Source: Chamaecrista fasciculata
Lineage: Eukaryota; Streptophyta; Magnoliopsida; Fabales; Fabaceae
Reading direction: 5' to 3'
Length of the DNA stretch: 64,000 bases
Assembly: GCA_003254925.1 (NCBI GenBank)
Contig: QANZ01005551.1
Span: 5,496-69,495, forward strand
Both the position numbers and the translations under genes were made by a program. This document shows, one piece after another, positions 24,752-35,824 of the stretch (position 1 is the stretch's first letter; the number at the start of each line of letters is the position of its first letter). The notes beneath the pieces were generated by a model. That model was not told the origin of the DNA and did no database searches. It was given only the letters and a program-made list of their open reading frames with translations.

Positions 24752-25544
24752 TATTTAATTTCTTCGTTGATTGTTAGCTTCTCTTGTTGAATAGTGGGAT
24801 CTAGAGGTACGCTTTTGATTGTGTTTGAGCACAAATTATTGACCCCTTTTCTCTGATGTTTTTTATAATCATTCTGCTCATGTGTTTTTGTATTCTTGTT
24901 TGATCGTTACATATTTACCAATTTGTCTTGGTTTGTGGAATATATATTCAGGTTTTAATTGGGCCATGGAAAACACAGTATCTGAGTCATGAAATCCACC
25001 GTGATTCTAAACCTGTGGTTAAGAATGTGGCAAATTTTATATATTTTTTGGTTTTATTTGAAGGATATGGTGCTTCTGATCTTATTTTGTTCTTGTCTTC
25101 TGTATGTTTAGAAGAGTTGGCTTGTCTTCTGTAATGGGAGACCATATGAGATGATTAAAATACACCAGAATAATTCCTGTTATAGCTCTTCGTCATCCAA
25201 GAAAGGCTCATCTGATTTGTCATCACACTTGTTCCTGTGATGAGTGAAAATCTGTGAGAGGATTTAAATCAATTTATTATTATTATTTATTAGTTCTTTT
25301 ACTAGAGAACTTAAGCTAATTTCTTAAGCCTTTCTAAAGATTATTGTGCAAGAGTAATTTGCTAGGCTTCATGTGGTTGAGAAGATTGTAACGTCAATGT
25401 TTGTGAATACATGAATTGCCATTGAAGTAGTAATAGATTGTGAAATCGTTTGTGGTGAACCATGAGAGTTGTCGAGTTATATATTTGATAATTACCAACA
25501 ATAATGCAAGTAACACTATTGCTTGTTTCTTAAGAAAATGTTAA
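24752..25544 (+). other. ALG6 3' flank
   Basis: This region follows the ALG6 stop codon, is T-rich and AT-rich, and probably holds the 3' UTR. No further exon is recognised. Confidence 0.4.
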
Positions 25545-25825
25545 GGCAAAACTACTCTTGTTATCTTCACAAAGTATGAGATTAGTTTCAGTTGTACTCT
25601 TAAATTTGAGTCAATTTTAACCTTAATGTTTTATTTTTTGTGTCAATTATACCCTTAATTTGGTGGTAAGATTGGGGGTATACTCAACACAAATATAAAA
25701 TATTGGGAGTACAACTAACTTATATATGAAACATTAGGAGTGCAATTGATCTAAAAAGTACTGTGGTACAATTGAAACAGACCTAATATTATGGGGGTAT
25801 CAAGAATATTTTTGTCAAATTTTAA
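25545..25825. repeat. Short foldback repeat
   Basis: The left part (ctactcttgttatcttcaca... ttgtactctt) pairs imperfectly with the right part (gtacaattgaaa... atgggggtatcaagaatattt) around about 25690. It carries tacccttaa-type cores about 25-30 bp apart. No target duplication could be fixed. It is a decayed MITE-like element. Confidence 0.5.
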
Positions 25826-28469
25826 TTTAAACTCTTTTAATTGTTGTATGCTTTCTCTCCTCTTATTTCTTTTCTAGACTCTAGTGCAGCGTCTCTAACT
25901 TCAATAATTAACTTGAGGTTCTCTACTTACTCATTACACTAATCAACCTTCGTCACTCATGATTTGGTGGGTTGAGTCATTCATTTCTTTTCTAACTGAT
26001 AGAGACGCACAATATAAATAACAAAAAACAAGTTTATGCGCAGAAACCAAATCCAACATTGTTAGAATAATATACAAAATGACTTTGATGATGATGATAC
26101 GTTACCCATTGAACAAGAACATCAGTTGGGGCTGACATTCAAAAATTGGTGCTGAGGAAAACATAAGGAAGAAGATGGAGTAGATCAAGTTTTTTGGCTA
26201 TTCAATTCCCTATTGCACTTGTCTTTTGGCTCGTTTCCTTTGTGCAATTTGTTGTTAAACTACAAAGAGTGTTGTGAAAGATTGATTTTGGATTGTGTAC
26301 TATACTATATACCAATATAGTATTCGGGCATAGTTTAAGTATAAATTTAATTGCTTCATACCTTACAACGGGTGCGTAGACAAACGTATGATCGTGTCTT
26401 GTGTAACTTAGCATTCAATTTGAGCTTTCCTTATGCATGGGTCACTCGTGGTTTAAGCTTTAATTCAAATCATCAAGTGATTGTTACTTCTTTTGATTGG
26501 CAGGAAGTTATAAATCAAATTATAAGCCTTTCGAGTTCCGGGTTGCGTGGCTCATGAGCAATTCTTTTTCCTCTATCCACTACATGAAAATGGAATTTCA
26601 ATGATGAATTTTCGGTGATGAAATAGAAATTAGTCTCAACAAGTCCCTTTTCAGTGATGAATATTACAAGTTGTCACTGAACAAACCAATAATAAGATTT
26701 TAGCATGCTTTTATTGGCAATCAAACACTAATTGGGGCGATGGCTTTGCACAATTTCATAGCATTGCAAACGAGTAGAATAAAAACATCTTTGGCGATAT
26801 CTTTGGAGATTGTAACACTTGTTTCTTTTGGAGCTAAAAGGGAAACTTTGGCAAGAGTTTAATTAGATCATCAGACAAGAGGAATTTCTCTGGTTTCAAA
26901 AAGCTTGTTGTCAATTGATGAATTATGGAGATTGTAACACTTGTTTCTTCCATGGTTCAATTATCATTAAAGTCTCTATTTATAGACTAAAGAATTTGAA
27001 AGGAGAATGTATATAATTAATGTACATGGAAAAGGAATGAACTTAAATTAATGTATATAGGAAAATTAAAGATGATAAACACATTTATATATAAAAAAGA
27101 AAAAACCAAAATTCTATGCATGAAAAAGAACAAAGATCAATTGTGGCAAAAATTCACGAATAATAATGTTTTTAACACTAAGTGAATTTTGTAGATATAG
27201 TAATTTCTTGGTCAGTAATAAATAGGCCTATACATGTTTTAGTCTTTAAAACTTTAAATATTATAATACATTGATTAGTTTCTAATTAATTTTTAATGAC
27301 AATCCATTTGTCTTTAATTAATTTAAGTCGTTTAAGTTTTTCTCCTAATAATGAATCCACTAATAATATGACATGTTAAGGAATGAATGAGTATATTAAG
27401 TAGATATATGAATAAGTTGTTTTTTTAAAAAAATTAAATATTATAATATCTTAATTAGGTTCTAATTATTTTTTAAAGTAAACCCATTTCTCTTTATGAG
27501 GTTTAACTCCGTCTTTAGTAATGAATGCATTAGTATGTCATCTAGGGAAATGGATCCTCTAGAGTTCTTTTCTCTACATTTCTTGTAGAGTATGAGAGAG
27601 AAAGGAAGAGAAAAGAAGAGAGAAAAAGAGAAAATATGATTTTACATATTTTTATTTCATGAATTTCATATTTCAAGTGTATTGAGCAGATACATGAATA
27701 AGTTTAGACAATGATTATAATGAGTCAATAAAAATAAATAAATAAAATAGATGAAGTCATAATGAGGATTGGGTGTGTGATATGGGTAGAATATTCTGAT
27801 CCTTAAATTTGGACCCAAACTTGAGTGATATCAAATTCAATCTTCACCCTTGAGTTCTACGGATAATCAAAACCTTATACTCATGCTCAAATCTAGAGAA
27901 ATTTAAAAAAAAAAATTTATTTATATAAAATATATTTTCATCAATTTTTGAATTCATTATAACCACTAAAAAAAATATAAATAAGAATGTACTATTAAAT
28001 TATTTCAAAATTAAACTTCTAAGTTGATTTTATGTTTAACTATTTTTTTATTGATTTGAATCATAACTTACAAAATTACTTATCTATTTTTCATTGTCAT
28101 TAGAATATAATTAAAGCATAAATGCACATAATGATAGAGTTATAAAGTTACAATCACAAAATATTAATATTAATATGATATCGGTTCCCCAAAACAAAAG
28201 TTTCTAAGATATGCTAACAAATAATTAACGACTCTTAAGTTAATTAACCTCTATATTTTTATAGACAAGGATAAGTTAATAACATTACAAAATCTACGAT
28301 TTTTGTTTTGTTGTATTTTATTAGGTTACCAAAGTATCATAGATCCTATAAAAACATGTTATTTTCTATTTGTACCTTCACTCACAAAGTCATATATATA
28401 TATAGTTCTTAATTCCCTTATTTTGAATACAGTACAATATATATCGACATCATCACAAACCCAAAAGCC
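25826..28469. other. AT-rich intergenic DNA with one CACTA-like end
   Basis: No gene is recognised. At 26578 cactacatgaaaatgg resembles a CACTA-type terminus, followed by ttttcggtgatgaa and tttcagtgatgaata, which look like subterminal repeats. No partner end was found, so this is only a hint. A purine-rich tract (gagagaaaggaagagaaaag) lies near 27590-27630. Confidence 0.3.
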
Positions 28470-28875
28470 ATGGCATCATCAAAATATATGTTTGTTGTGA
28501 TGATGGTGATTTTCTCCATTAGTGCTTTATGGGTCACACCTGGAATCTCTACTGACGAGAGTCCCAAAGTTTTTTTTTTGCTTCAACAGCCTTTGATAAT
28601 CTCTCACCAAAAGAATTAGGTCCTACATTTTATGATACTCTCATTCGTTGTTCAAAAAAATTTGCAAGAGATTGTGGTTTCCTTATGTATTCTACTATAA
28701 TTCATCGTACGAATGTTGTCACAACATAGTTAATGTGGTGGGAAAAAGTTGCTATGACAATTTGATCATACCTGTTCTTAAATTACTTGCATTCAAAGGC
28801 AATGCTTCTCAAATTTTAGCAAGTAATAGACAAGTTTGGAGCACTATTCTCTTAATTAGTTCTCTACACTCATAA
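28470..28875 (+). pseudogene. Small secreted Cys-rich, prolamin-like protein, frameshifted
   Basis: The ATG at 28470 opens a clear signal peptide (MASSKYMFVVMMVIFSIS...). The frame is then lost near a T10 run at 28570-28579 and again near 28680. Pieces downstream read FDNLSPKELGPTFYDTLIRC, YNSSYECCHNIVNVVGKSCY and LLAFKGNASQIL. The C...C...CC...C spacing recalls the prolamin-like (ECA1-type) domain of small plant secreted proteins, many of them expressed in female gametophytes. That assignment is by pattern only. At least one of the shifts could be a homopolymer read error, so the gene may be less damaged than it looks. Confidence 0.4.
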
Positions 28876-29014
28876 AGTCTACGATTATGTAATTTTTAAA
28901 TAAATAAGAATTTATTGTATCTCTCATTTTGTTGTTCAATAATATTGATTCTATATGCAGGAGGTTCTTAAAATAAAAAATTCATTATAATCATGCCAAA
29001 ATAATTTTTTTATT

Positions 29015-29179
29015 GGCCAAAGTCTTATTTTGGTCCGGCAGTTATGCAAATTAAAAAAAAAAGACAAAATTGATTTTTAACTCCTAAAAGTTTAAATTTT
29101 TTACATCAATGACTTTTTCTCTATAATAGAACCAAAATGTAAGAAAGAAGAAATACCTAGGGGTTTTAGTTTATTTTAC

Positions 29180-29237
<58 letters not shown>

Positions 29238-29238
29238 N

Positions 29239-29328
<90 letters not shown>

Positions 29329-29673
29329 AGCAAAATAGTGTAAACTGATGAAGCCGATCGTTATTTAGACCCAGAAACTGCAATTCAAGAAACGAAGCCA
29401 TCTCAAAGCAACCTTTACATCTCAAAACCCCACAAGCTTCCTCAAAATTCCATCCCATATCTTCATCATCATCATCATTCTTTCCCCTTTTCGAAACACA
29501 CCGGAGATTCGAATTCGTCGTCGTGGTGGGAGTTTGAATCTGAAACTGGGATTGAAGAAGTTGTCGATTCCGTAGATTGCGAGAGTGCCATCGTCGAAGA
29601 TGAGGGAGCCGTCGTCGAAGATGAGGGAGTCGTCGACGATGACATTGTTGAGGGAAATTACCCAATCGTTGAA

Positions 29674-29715
<42 letters not shown>

Positions 29716-30152
29716 TGGTGGTGGTGAGGGTGAGGGAGTGATTGGGAAAGAGAGTAGCAATCTTGGCGCCGAAGGGGAGAGAGGAGAGGGATTAGAGAGA
29801 GAAAGCGTGAGGGAGGAGTAAGTATTGGAGGAGAGAGAGAGAGAGGAAGGTGCTCAAGATTGAGAGGAGAGAGAGAGGAGGTTGTGTAAAATAAACTAAA
29901 ACCCCCAGGTGTTTCTTCTTTCTTACATTTTGGTTCTATTATAGAGAAAAAAGTCCTTGATGCAAAAAATTTAAACTTTAGGAGTTAAAAATCAATTTTG
30001 TCTTTTTTTAATGGAAAAATGCATGGAAACTGTTAGAGGGACCAACTTTGTCAAATTTTGCATAACTGGGGGACCAATATGGAACGAAAAATAACTGGAG
30101 GACTAATTTGGAACACTGAGCATAACTGGGGGACCAAACTAGGACTTTGGCC
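29015..30152 (-). mobile_element. Mutator-like long-TIR element B1 with captured gene piece
   Basis: The ends are ggccaaagtc and gactttggcc, with several hundred bases of pairing arms. The left arm has lost an internal part. Flanks ttttttatt (29006-29014) and ttttttaca (30153-30161) agree at the first 7 of 9. Between the arms, on the minus strand (about 29760-29340), lies a GC-richer piece with His or Ser runs from an expanded gat/cat repeat and, in one frame, SNLRCVSKRGKNDDDDED. That resembles the start of a chloroplast-targeted protein, but the source is not identified. A long (CT)n tract divides the left arm from this piece. Confidence 0.75.
29184..29326. repeat. (CT)n microsatellite, about 143 bp
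   Basis: An almost unbroken CT dinucleotide tract with a single N at 29238, which may mark an uncertain base or a collapsed length. It lies at the inner edge of the left arm of element B1; a shorter GA tract sits at the mirrored place near 29825-29880. Confidence 0.95.
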
Positions 30153-31516
30153 TTTTTTACATTTTGGTCCCCCAGTTATGCACAGTGTTCCAAATTGGTC
30201 CCCCAGTTATTTTTCGTTTCATATTGGTCCCCCAGTTATGTAAAATTTGACAAAGTTGGTCCCTCAAACGTTTTCCATCCACTTTTCCGTTAAAAAAAGT
30301 GGAAAAATAAACTTTTTTCCCCTAAAAGTTTTAGTTTTTTACATTAAGGTCATTTTCTATATATAATAAGATCAAAACGTAAAAACAAAAAACAAATTAA
30401 GATCATAATTAAATTTAAACAAAAACAACTACTTCTTCTCTCTCTCAATTATATTTTCCAGAATCTCCATCCTAAATTGACGAAATCCCAAATCGATGGC
30501 GGCGAATGATTTGAGGGTCGGAATTTGGGAGGCGGAGAGAGTGAAGGTTGAGGGAATTGATGGCGGTGAGAATGACAGCCGGCGAAGTGACGACATCTCC
30601 AAAGCTAGCTTTGCATCTTCATCTTCCTCTTCTTCTTCGTCTTCACCTCCTCCGCCATGGCTTCACGCTTCACGAGCTCTATCTCCGCCGCTCTCAACGG
30701 CAACGACAAGATTTGGATTTTGTATTTGGGTTTGAGGATGGAGATTTATGGTTTGAAATTGGGGATTTCGTCAATTTAGGATGGAGATTCTGGAAAATTG
30801 CGTGTTGATTTATGGTTCTTATTTTAGGGATTCTGGATTTCTGATTGTAAATGTTGGTCTGATTGGATGTTCTTGTGGCCAAATTGTTGAAATGTAATCC
30901 GAGATCTGGTTTGAGATGTTTTAGGTAATTATTATAGTTTTGATTTAGCTCCGTTTATGCAGACCCACACTCTGGATTTTAATTATATGAATGATAGGAT
31001 GTTGAAGGACTTTCAATTTCAGTTCTTGCGTGTTTTCATTTTCTTCAACTATCAAGGTTTAGTATCATCACAAATTCGTTGGACTTTTACTCAAGTGCTT
31101 TTAGAGATGATAAGAACACAATTTGTTCTTTCGATTGATTTCAATTAGAATCAATTCAACTGCACATTCATTTCGCATGTCTGCATTTTCTATCCTCTCT
31201 GTCCTTGTAGTGCTTTTGAGATAGAAGAAGAAGAAGTTGTTTTAGTTTAAATTTAATTATGATCTTAATTTATGTTTTGGTCTTACGTTTTGATCCTATT
31301 ATATATGGAAAATGACCTTAATGTAAAAAACTAAAACTTTTGGGGGACGAAAGTTTATTTTTCCATTTTTTTTAACGGAAAAGTGGATGGAAAACATTTG
31401 AGGGACTAACTTTGTCAAATATTACATAACTGGGGGACCAATATGGAACGAAAAATAACTAAGGGACTAATTTGGAACACTAAACATAACTGTGGGACCA
31501 AAATAAGACTTTAGCC
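30153..31516 (+). mobile_element. Mutator-like long-TIR element B2, abutting B1
   Basis: Inverted arms run from about 30160 (attttggtcc) to 31516 (gactttagcc). The usual ggccaaagtc terminus is altered on the left, where B1 ends. ggtcc cores on the left arm lie at 30167, 30198, 30227 and 30259 (steps 31, 29, 32), the same steps as in the other members. The arms extend inward through a ccatcctaaattgacgaaat segment that pairs with atttcgtcaatttaggatgg near 30770. The GC-rich core (30496-30740) codes for Ser-rich or MASRFTSSISAALNGNDKIW-like frames. It looks like a captured gene start, but I do not recognise it. Confidence 0.7.
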
Positions 31517-31867
31517 TTTGTAAAATGCTAAAAAGAAGCATGCTTCAAAAGAAAGATTCTAAATTTCAAAAAGAAAAATCTAGTTAGTTTTTGGAAAGAA
31601 AATAATGGGCAGTGATGACAACTCTAGATGTTAAAGTCAAAACTTAACTTGTGAAATCCAGTGTTATTTGGACCAAATGGTGTGACCGTCCAACCATTGG
31701 GGAAAAAAGTCCTAACTCCTAGAATGATTAATTTAATTTAAAAAAATTAAATTAGAGTTAGACTGGATTTAACCAGAATTATTGAACTAATGGTCCAACT
31801 ACTGAATTTGCGGTCCAACCCCTCACCAAATTTCTTTTTATAATTTCACATTTTAACTTTTAAATAA

Positions 31868-32969
31868 GGCCAAAGTCCTATTTTGGTCCTTCAGTTATGC
31901 TCAATGTTTTAAATTGGTCCCTCAGTTATTTTTCGTTCCATATTGGTCCCTCGGTTTTCTAAAACTTGACACAGTTGGTCCCTCAAACGTTTTTCATCCA
32001 TTCTCCGTTAAAAAAGAGGGAAAAATAAACTTTCATCCCCCAAAAGTTTTATTTTCTTATATTAAAGTCTTTTTCTTTTTATAATAGGATCAAAACGTAA
32101 GAAAAAAAAATAAATTAAGATTTTAACTAAATTTACCCACAAACACATATCTCTCTCTCTAACGTATACCATCCACATTCATCCCTAAATCAGAAATTGA
32201 AATCCCTAAATCAAGATTCATCCCTAAATTACAAATTGAAATCCCTAAATCACCCTAATTGCGTCATTGTCATTCCCAATCTGAACTGTGGCTTCCCGAT
32301 TCTTCATCTTCTTCTTTTTCCTTCTTCTCTCTTTCTCTCCGATCATCATTTCCGTCACCGGAAAATCCACCAACGATTTCGTTCGGCGGTGGATTCTGAT
32401 GGAACGCGAAGCTGAGTCGTTTAGGTACCAAAGACTTTGAGAATTAGTGATCCTGAAGAGGCTGCAAGAAGTTCTATATGGTCTACTTTTGGCGCAAAGT
32501 CTGAGAAGAACAAACCCATTATGAAAGGTTGTGTTTTTAAATCTTTTGAACCTAAGTCAGATGCCAGTTCTCATATATCAAATAATGACCAGATTCTAGG
32601 CGCAAATCATGCTGCTATGTTTGGGAATGACAATGACACAATTAGGGTGATTTAGGGATTTCAATTTGTGATTTAGGGATGAATTTCGATGGTTACGTTA
32701 GAGTTAGAGAGAGATATGTTTCTAGACGAATTCAGTTAAGATTTTAATTTATTTTTTTTTTCTTACGTTTTGATCCTATTATATAAGAAGAAAAGGACCT
32801 TAATATAAGAAAATAAAACTTTTGGGGGATGAAAGTTTATTTTTCCCTCTTTTTTAACGTAAAAATGAATGGAAAACGTTTGAGGGACCAACTATGTCAA
32901 GTTTTGAAAAACTGAGGGACCAATTTAGAACATTGAGCATAATTGAGGGACCAAAATAGGACTTTGGCC
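31868..32969 (+). mobile_element. Mutator-like element C with captured CDF fragment, perfect 9-bp TSD
   Basis: Termini ggccaaagtccta and its complement; identical flanks tttaaataa at 31859-31867 and 32970-32978. ggtcc cores lie at 31883, 31914, 31943 and 31975. The arms reach inward to aatccctaaatca/tgatttagggatt. The core holds a pyrimidine-rich stretch and a piece of a cyclic DOF factor gene. No transposase is present. The perfect target duplication marks a clean, fairly young insertion. Confidence 0.9.
32425..32655 (+). pseudogene. Captured C-terminal piece of a cyclic DOF factor
   Basis: Reading from 32425 gives VPKTLRISDPEEAARSSIWS and then a gxFKSFEPKSD-type segment. Both are hallmarks of the C-terminus of cyclic DOF factors (CDF), the part that in Arabidopsis contacts FKF1 and GIGANTEA. 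The DOF zinc finger is absent, so this is a fragment carried by element C. The frame stays open to 32655, past the source similarity, and ends in the inverted arm. Just before it (about 32310-32424) a different open stretch is joined, perhaps a second captured piece. Confidence 0.75.
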
Positions 32970-33055
32970 TTTAAATAATAAAATTAACAAAGTTAGATCT
33001 AAAATTCACTTATTTTATTTTATTTTATAAAAAGTTTTGTTTGATTTGCATAAAA

Positions 33056-33270
33056 GTTAGGATAAATTACACTTTGGTACCTAGTGATTTGGCGATATTT
33101 TACTTTGGTACCATGTGGTTTACAGAGTGACAATATAGTATCCTCTGGTATTGTCCGTTAACACTTTGATACCCTTAAACTTTAATTCCATTAGAAAACT
33201 AATGGAACTTGACACTTTTGAGACTATTTCATAGTTTTAACCAACTTTAAAAGATAAAAGACAATTTTAA
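33056..33270. repeat. Phased ggtacc array, single arm
   Basis: ggtacc or gtatcc cores at 33076, 33107, 33138 and 33168 are 30-31 bp apart with gtggttt-type followers. It resembles one arm of an element like 33295-35578, but no opposite arm is visible. Confidence 0.65.
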
Positions 33271-33448
33271 TACAGAAAAGAATAATTCATTTTAGGGTAA
33301 ATTGCAGTTTGGTACCCTGTGGTTAGGGGCGGTTCCACTTTGGTACCCTGAAAGAAAAATTTGTGCAGTTTGGTGCCCCGTGGTTTGCTCCGTTAGCGAA
33401 TTGGTCCCCTGTGCTTTATTTCAGTTAGGATTTAACGGAAAATGTGAT

Positions 33449-34270
33449 TGTGACCACATTAAAATGTCAAAAACCTCCCAACAAGTCTTCTCTTATGCGT
33501 TTAAGTCCTTTCCCTTTACTAAAAGGGATCAAAAAATAAAGAAAACAGAAACTAAAGAGTACATATATAATTTTATTGTTGAGTTGAAATTAATTATAAA
33601 AGGGTCTTTAGAATTCTAATATTACAGAATTTTCTCCTTTTTATAAGATTTCTTTTGAATAGGTCCTGATTTAATTACACTTTAATCCCAAAAGTTTATG
33701 ATCTTTATCAAAATAGTCCTTAGAACTTCAAAAGACAAATGAGCATTTATGATTTATCAAAAATCCCCATATTCAACTACCAGAAGCTGAAATTTTCATT
33801 CAAGTACACTACAAACAAATCGAAACCCCCAAATTTTTCCAAAATCAAGCCCCACAAATTACCCCACAAAATTCATTCAAGTACACTACAAACAAATCAA
33901 AACCCCCAAATTTTTCCAAAATTGTCCCGTTATGTCCACGTCAGCACCCGTTATCCTAAAAAAAATTGTCACGTCAATAAAAGAAGACACATCAGCATTT
34001 CCTCATTGCACTTATAGGTCCCTGACCCATTTTTATTCCATTATTCTCAATTCACCATCTTTTTCATCATCTTCTTTCATTTTAGTCCCAAATCCTTAAA
34101 ATAAAATTGTAAAGTGTCCAAAAACTCTTCCAAACATTCCAATTTAGTCCTTAAAAATAGCCCAAAATGCAGAGACACCCCCTGAGTTTTAGGTTGGGTG
34201 CACATAACACCCCTGAGTTTTCAATTACGTGCAAATAACACCCTTATGTTAATTTTAGGTTAAATCAGTG
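33449..34270. other. Extra segment in the left arm of element E
   Basis: This segment has no counterpart in the right arm. It includes a 77-bp-period direct repeat (copies starting ttcattcaag at 33795 and 33872) and acaccc-type cores at 34175, 34207 and 34238, spaced 31-32 bp, like the end of yet another inverted-repeat element. No gene is seen. Confidence 0.6.
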
Positions 34271-34301
34271 AGGGTATAATAGTAATTTCATAAAAAATCT
34301 A

Positions 34302-34830
34302 GGCCAAAGTTCTATTTTGGTCCCTCAAGTTTTATCAAAGTTCCGTTTTAGTCCTTTAAGTTTTTAAAAAGTTTCACTATTAGTCTTTCTCCAATTTCAA
34401 TCCAATTTTTATGTTAAATAAAAGAAAAAATTGGTTTACATTACCCAAAAAGTTGTTTTGTTTTTTTTTGAATTAAGGTCATTTCTTTTTATAATAGGAC
34501 CAAAGTGTAAGAAAAAATTAATAAACTAGTATTTTAAACAATTTTGCCCAAAAAATAAAGAACCCTCCTCCTTCTCCATAGGCACGTTCTTCTTCTTCTT
34601 CTTCCTTCACTCCACCGTCGTCGATCCTCTAAAATTTTGTTGCAATTTTCTCTCTCAAAACCGTTCTTTACTTCTTTCTTACTCTCTCTCTCTCTCTCTT
34701 TTTCTCAGGTTCGCCTCTTTCTTCCCCGAGAATCCAAACCGTTGATTCCTTCTTTTCCCTCTTCTTTGACTTATCACGGCCCTTGATTTCGCCGGAGGTC
34801 GGAAAATGACAGTAACAGTAACCTTCAGTT

Positions 34831-34873
<43 letters not shown>

Positions 34874-35395
34874 AAGTTGCCGGAGCTACCGTCACCGACG
34901 AAGATGCCGCGAGTCTTGGAGGTCAATTTGATCTTGGTGCAGGGTCTGAAACCGCCGTCGTCTCCCCGGCGAAGGCTGCAAACCTACGCCGTCACTTGGA
35001 TCAACCCATCAATCAAGCTTCGAACCCGAGTTGACCAAATCGGCGGCGAGAACCCTACCTGGAACGACAAGTTTCTCTTCGGCGGCGGTGAAGTGAAGGA
35101 AGAAGAAGAAGAACGTGCGATGGAAGAAGGAGGAGGGTTTTTTATTTTTTTGGGCAAAATTGTTTCATATACTAGTTTATTAATTTTTTCTTACACTTTG
35201 GTCCTATTATAAAAAGAAATGACCTTAATTCAAAAAAAATAAAACTTTTTGAGTAATATAAACCAATTTTTTCTTTTATTTAACATAAAAATTGGATGGA
35301 AATTGCAGAAAGACTAACAGTGAAACTTTTTAAAAACTTGAAGGACTAAAACAGAACTTTAAGAAAACTTAAGGGACCAAAATAGAACTTTGGCC
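34302..35395 (+). mobile_element. Mutator-like element D with captured C2-domain gene start
   Basis: Ends ggccaaagttct and its complement, with long arms. gtcc cores on the left arm lie at 34320, 34351 and 34383. The inner arm includes cacgttcttcttcttc (near 34582), which pairs with gaagaagaagaacgtg (near 35105), so part of the captured coding sequence is itself inverted in the other arm. CT and GA tracts (34684-34700, 34833-34868) flank the core. Outside the ends the flanks are complementary rather than duplicated, so D shares its extended arms with E. Confidence 0.75.
34904..35135 (+). pseudogene. Captured N-terminal piece of a C2-domain protein
   Basis: The ATG at 34904 opens MPRVLEVNLILVQGLKPPSS, then LQTYAVTWINPSIKLRTRVD and GGENPTWNDKFLF. 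This is the first part of a plant C2 domain (SRC2-like or related membrane-binding proteins), where the WxD/NPxWNDxF signature follows the first strands. The frame then becomes Glu-rich and runs into the arm of element D, so the domain is incomplete and calcium-binding loops are missing. It is a fragment, though transcription from the preserved start region is possible. Confidence 0.8.
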
Positions 35396-35824
35396 TAGAT
35401 TTTTTATGAAATTACTATTATACCCTCACATTTTTCGTTAAATTCTAACGAAAATAAAGCACGGGGGACTAATTCGCTAACGGAGCAAACCACGGGGTAC
35501 CAAACTGCAAAAATTTTTCTTTTAGGGTACCAAAGTGGAACCGCCCCTAACCACAGGGTACCAAACTGCAATTTACCCTATAATATATTATAATTTCAAG
35601 AGGAGACAAAATGAAAATAATCAAAAATTCATAAATATTGATCAAAACTTCAAAAAAATGCAAATATGTCATATATATATATATATATATGTCCGTACTT
35701 CATATTCAAAAAATCATAAATGGAATATTCTTTTTATGCATTACCAAAATATGTACTAGAATCCAATAGGCATATATAAGTAAACAAACAAAATATTTCT
35801 TGAAAAATCTAACTGAACAGTCAT

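Larger units (their letters stand above)
33295..35578. mobile_element. Composite long-TIR element E containing element D
   Basis: Outer arms of about 155 bp (33295-33448 and 35425-35578) begin gggtaaattgcagtttggta and carry ggtacc/ggtccc cores at 33311, 33342, 33372 and 33403. On the right the outer arm runs on directly through about 30 bp (tttcataaaaaatcta, complement) into element D. On the left the matching 30 bp (from about 34271) is separated from the outer arm by about 820 bp. So the left arm was interrupted, or the right arm shortened. No 9-bp target duplication was found. Confidence 0.7.

Noticed and set aside
24928-25134. Frame after the ALG6 stop
   Set aside because: No similarity recognised; it is best read as 3' UTR or spacer.
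26202-26557. Two overlapping frames near 26.3 kb
   Set aside because: There is a plausible acceptor before EVINQIISLSSSGLRGS, but there are no domains and no exon neighbours, so no gene was called.
29171-29760. Frames with Arg-Glu, His or Ser runs
   Set aside because: They come from (CT)n and (CAT)n microsatellites; only the short non-repetitive part was considered as a captured piece.
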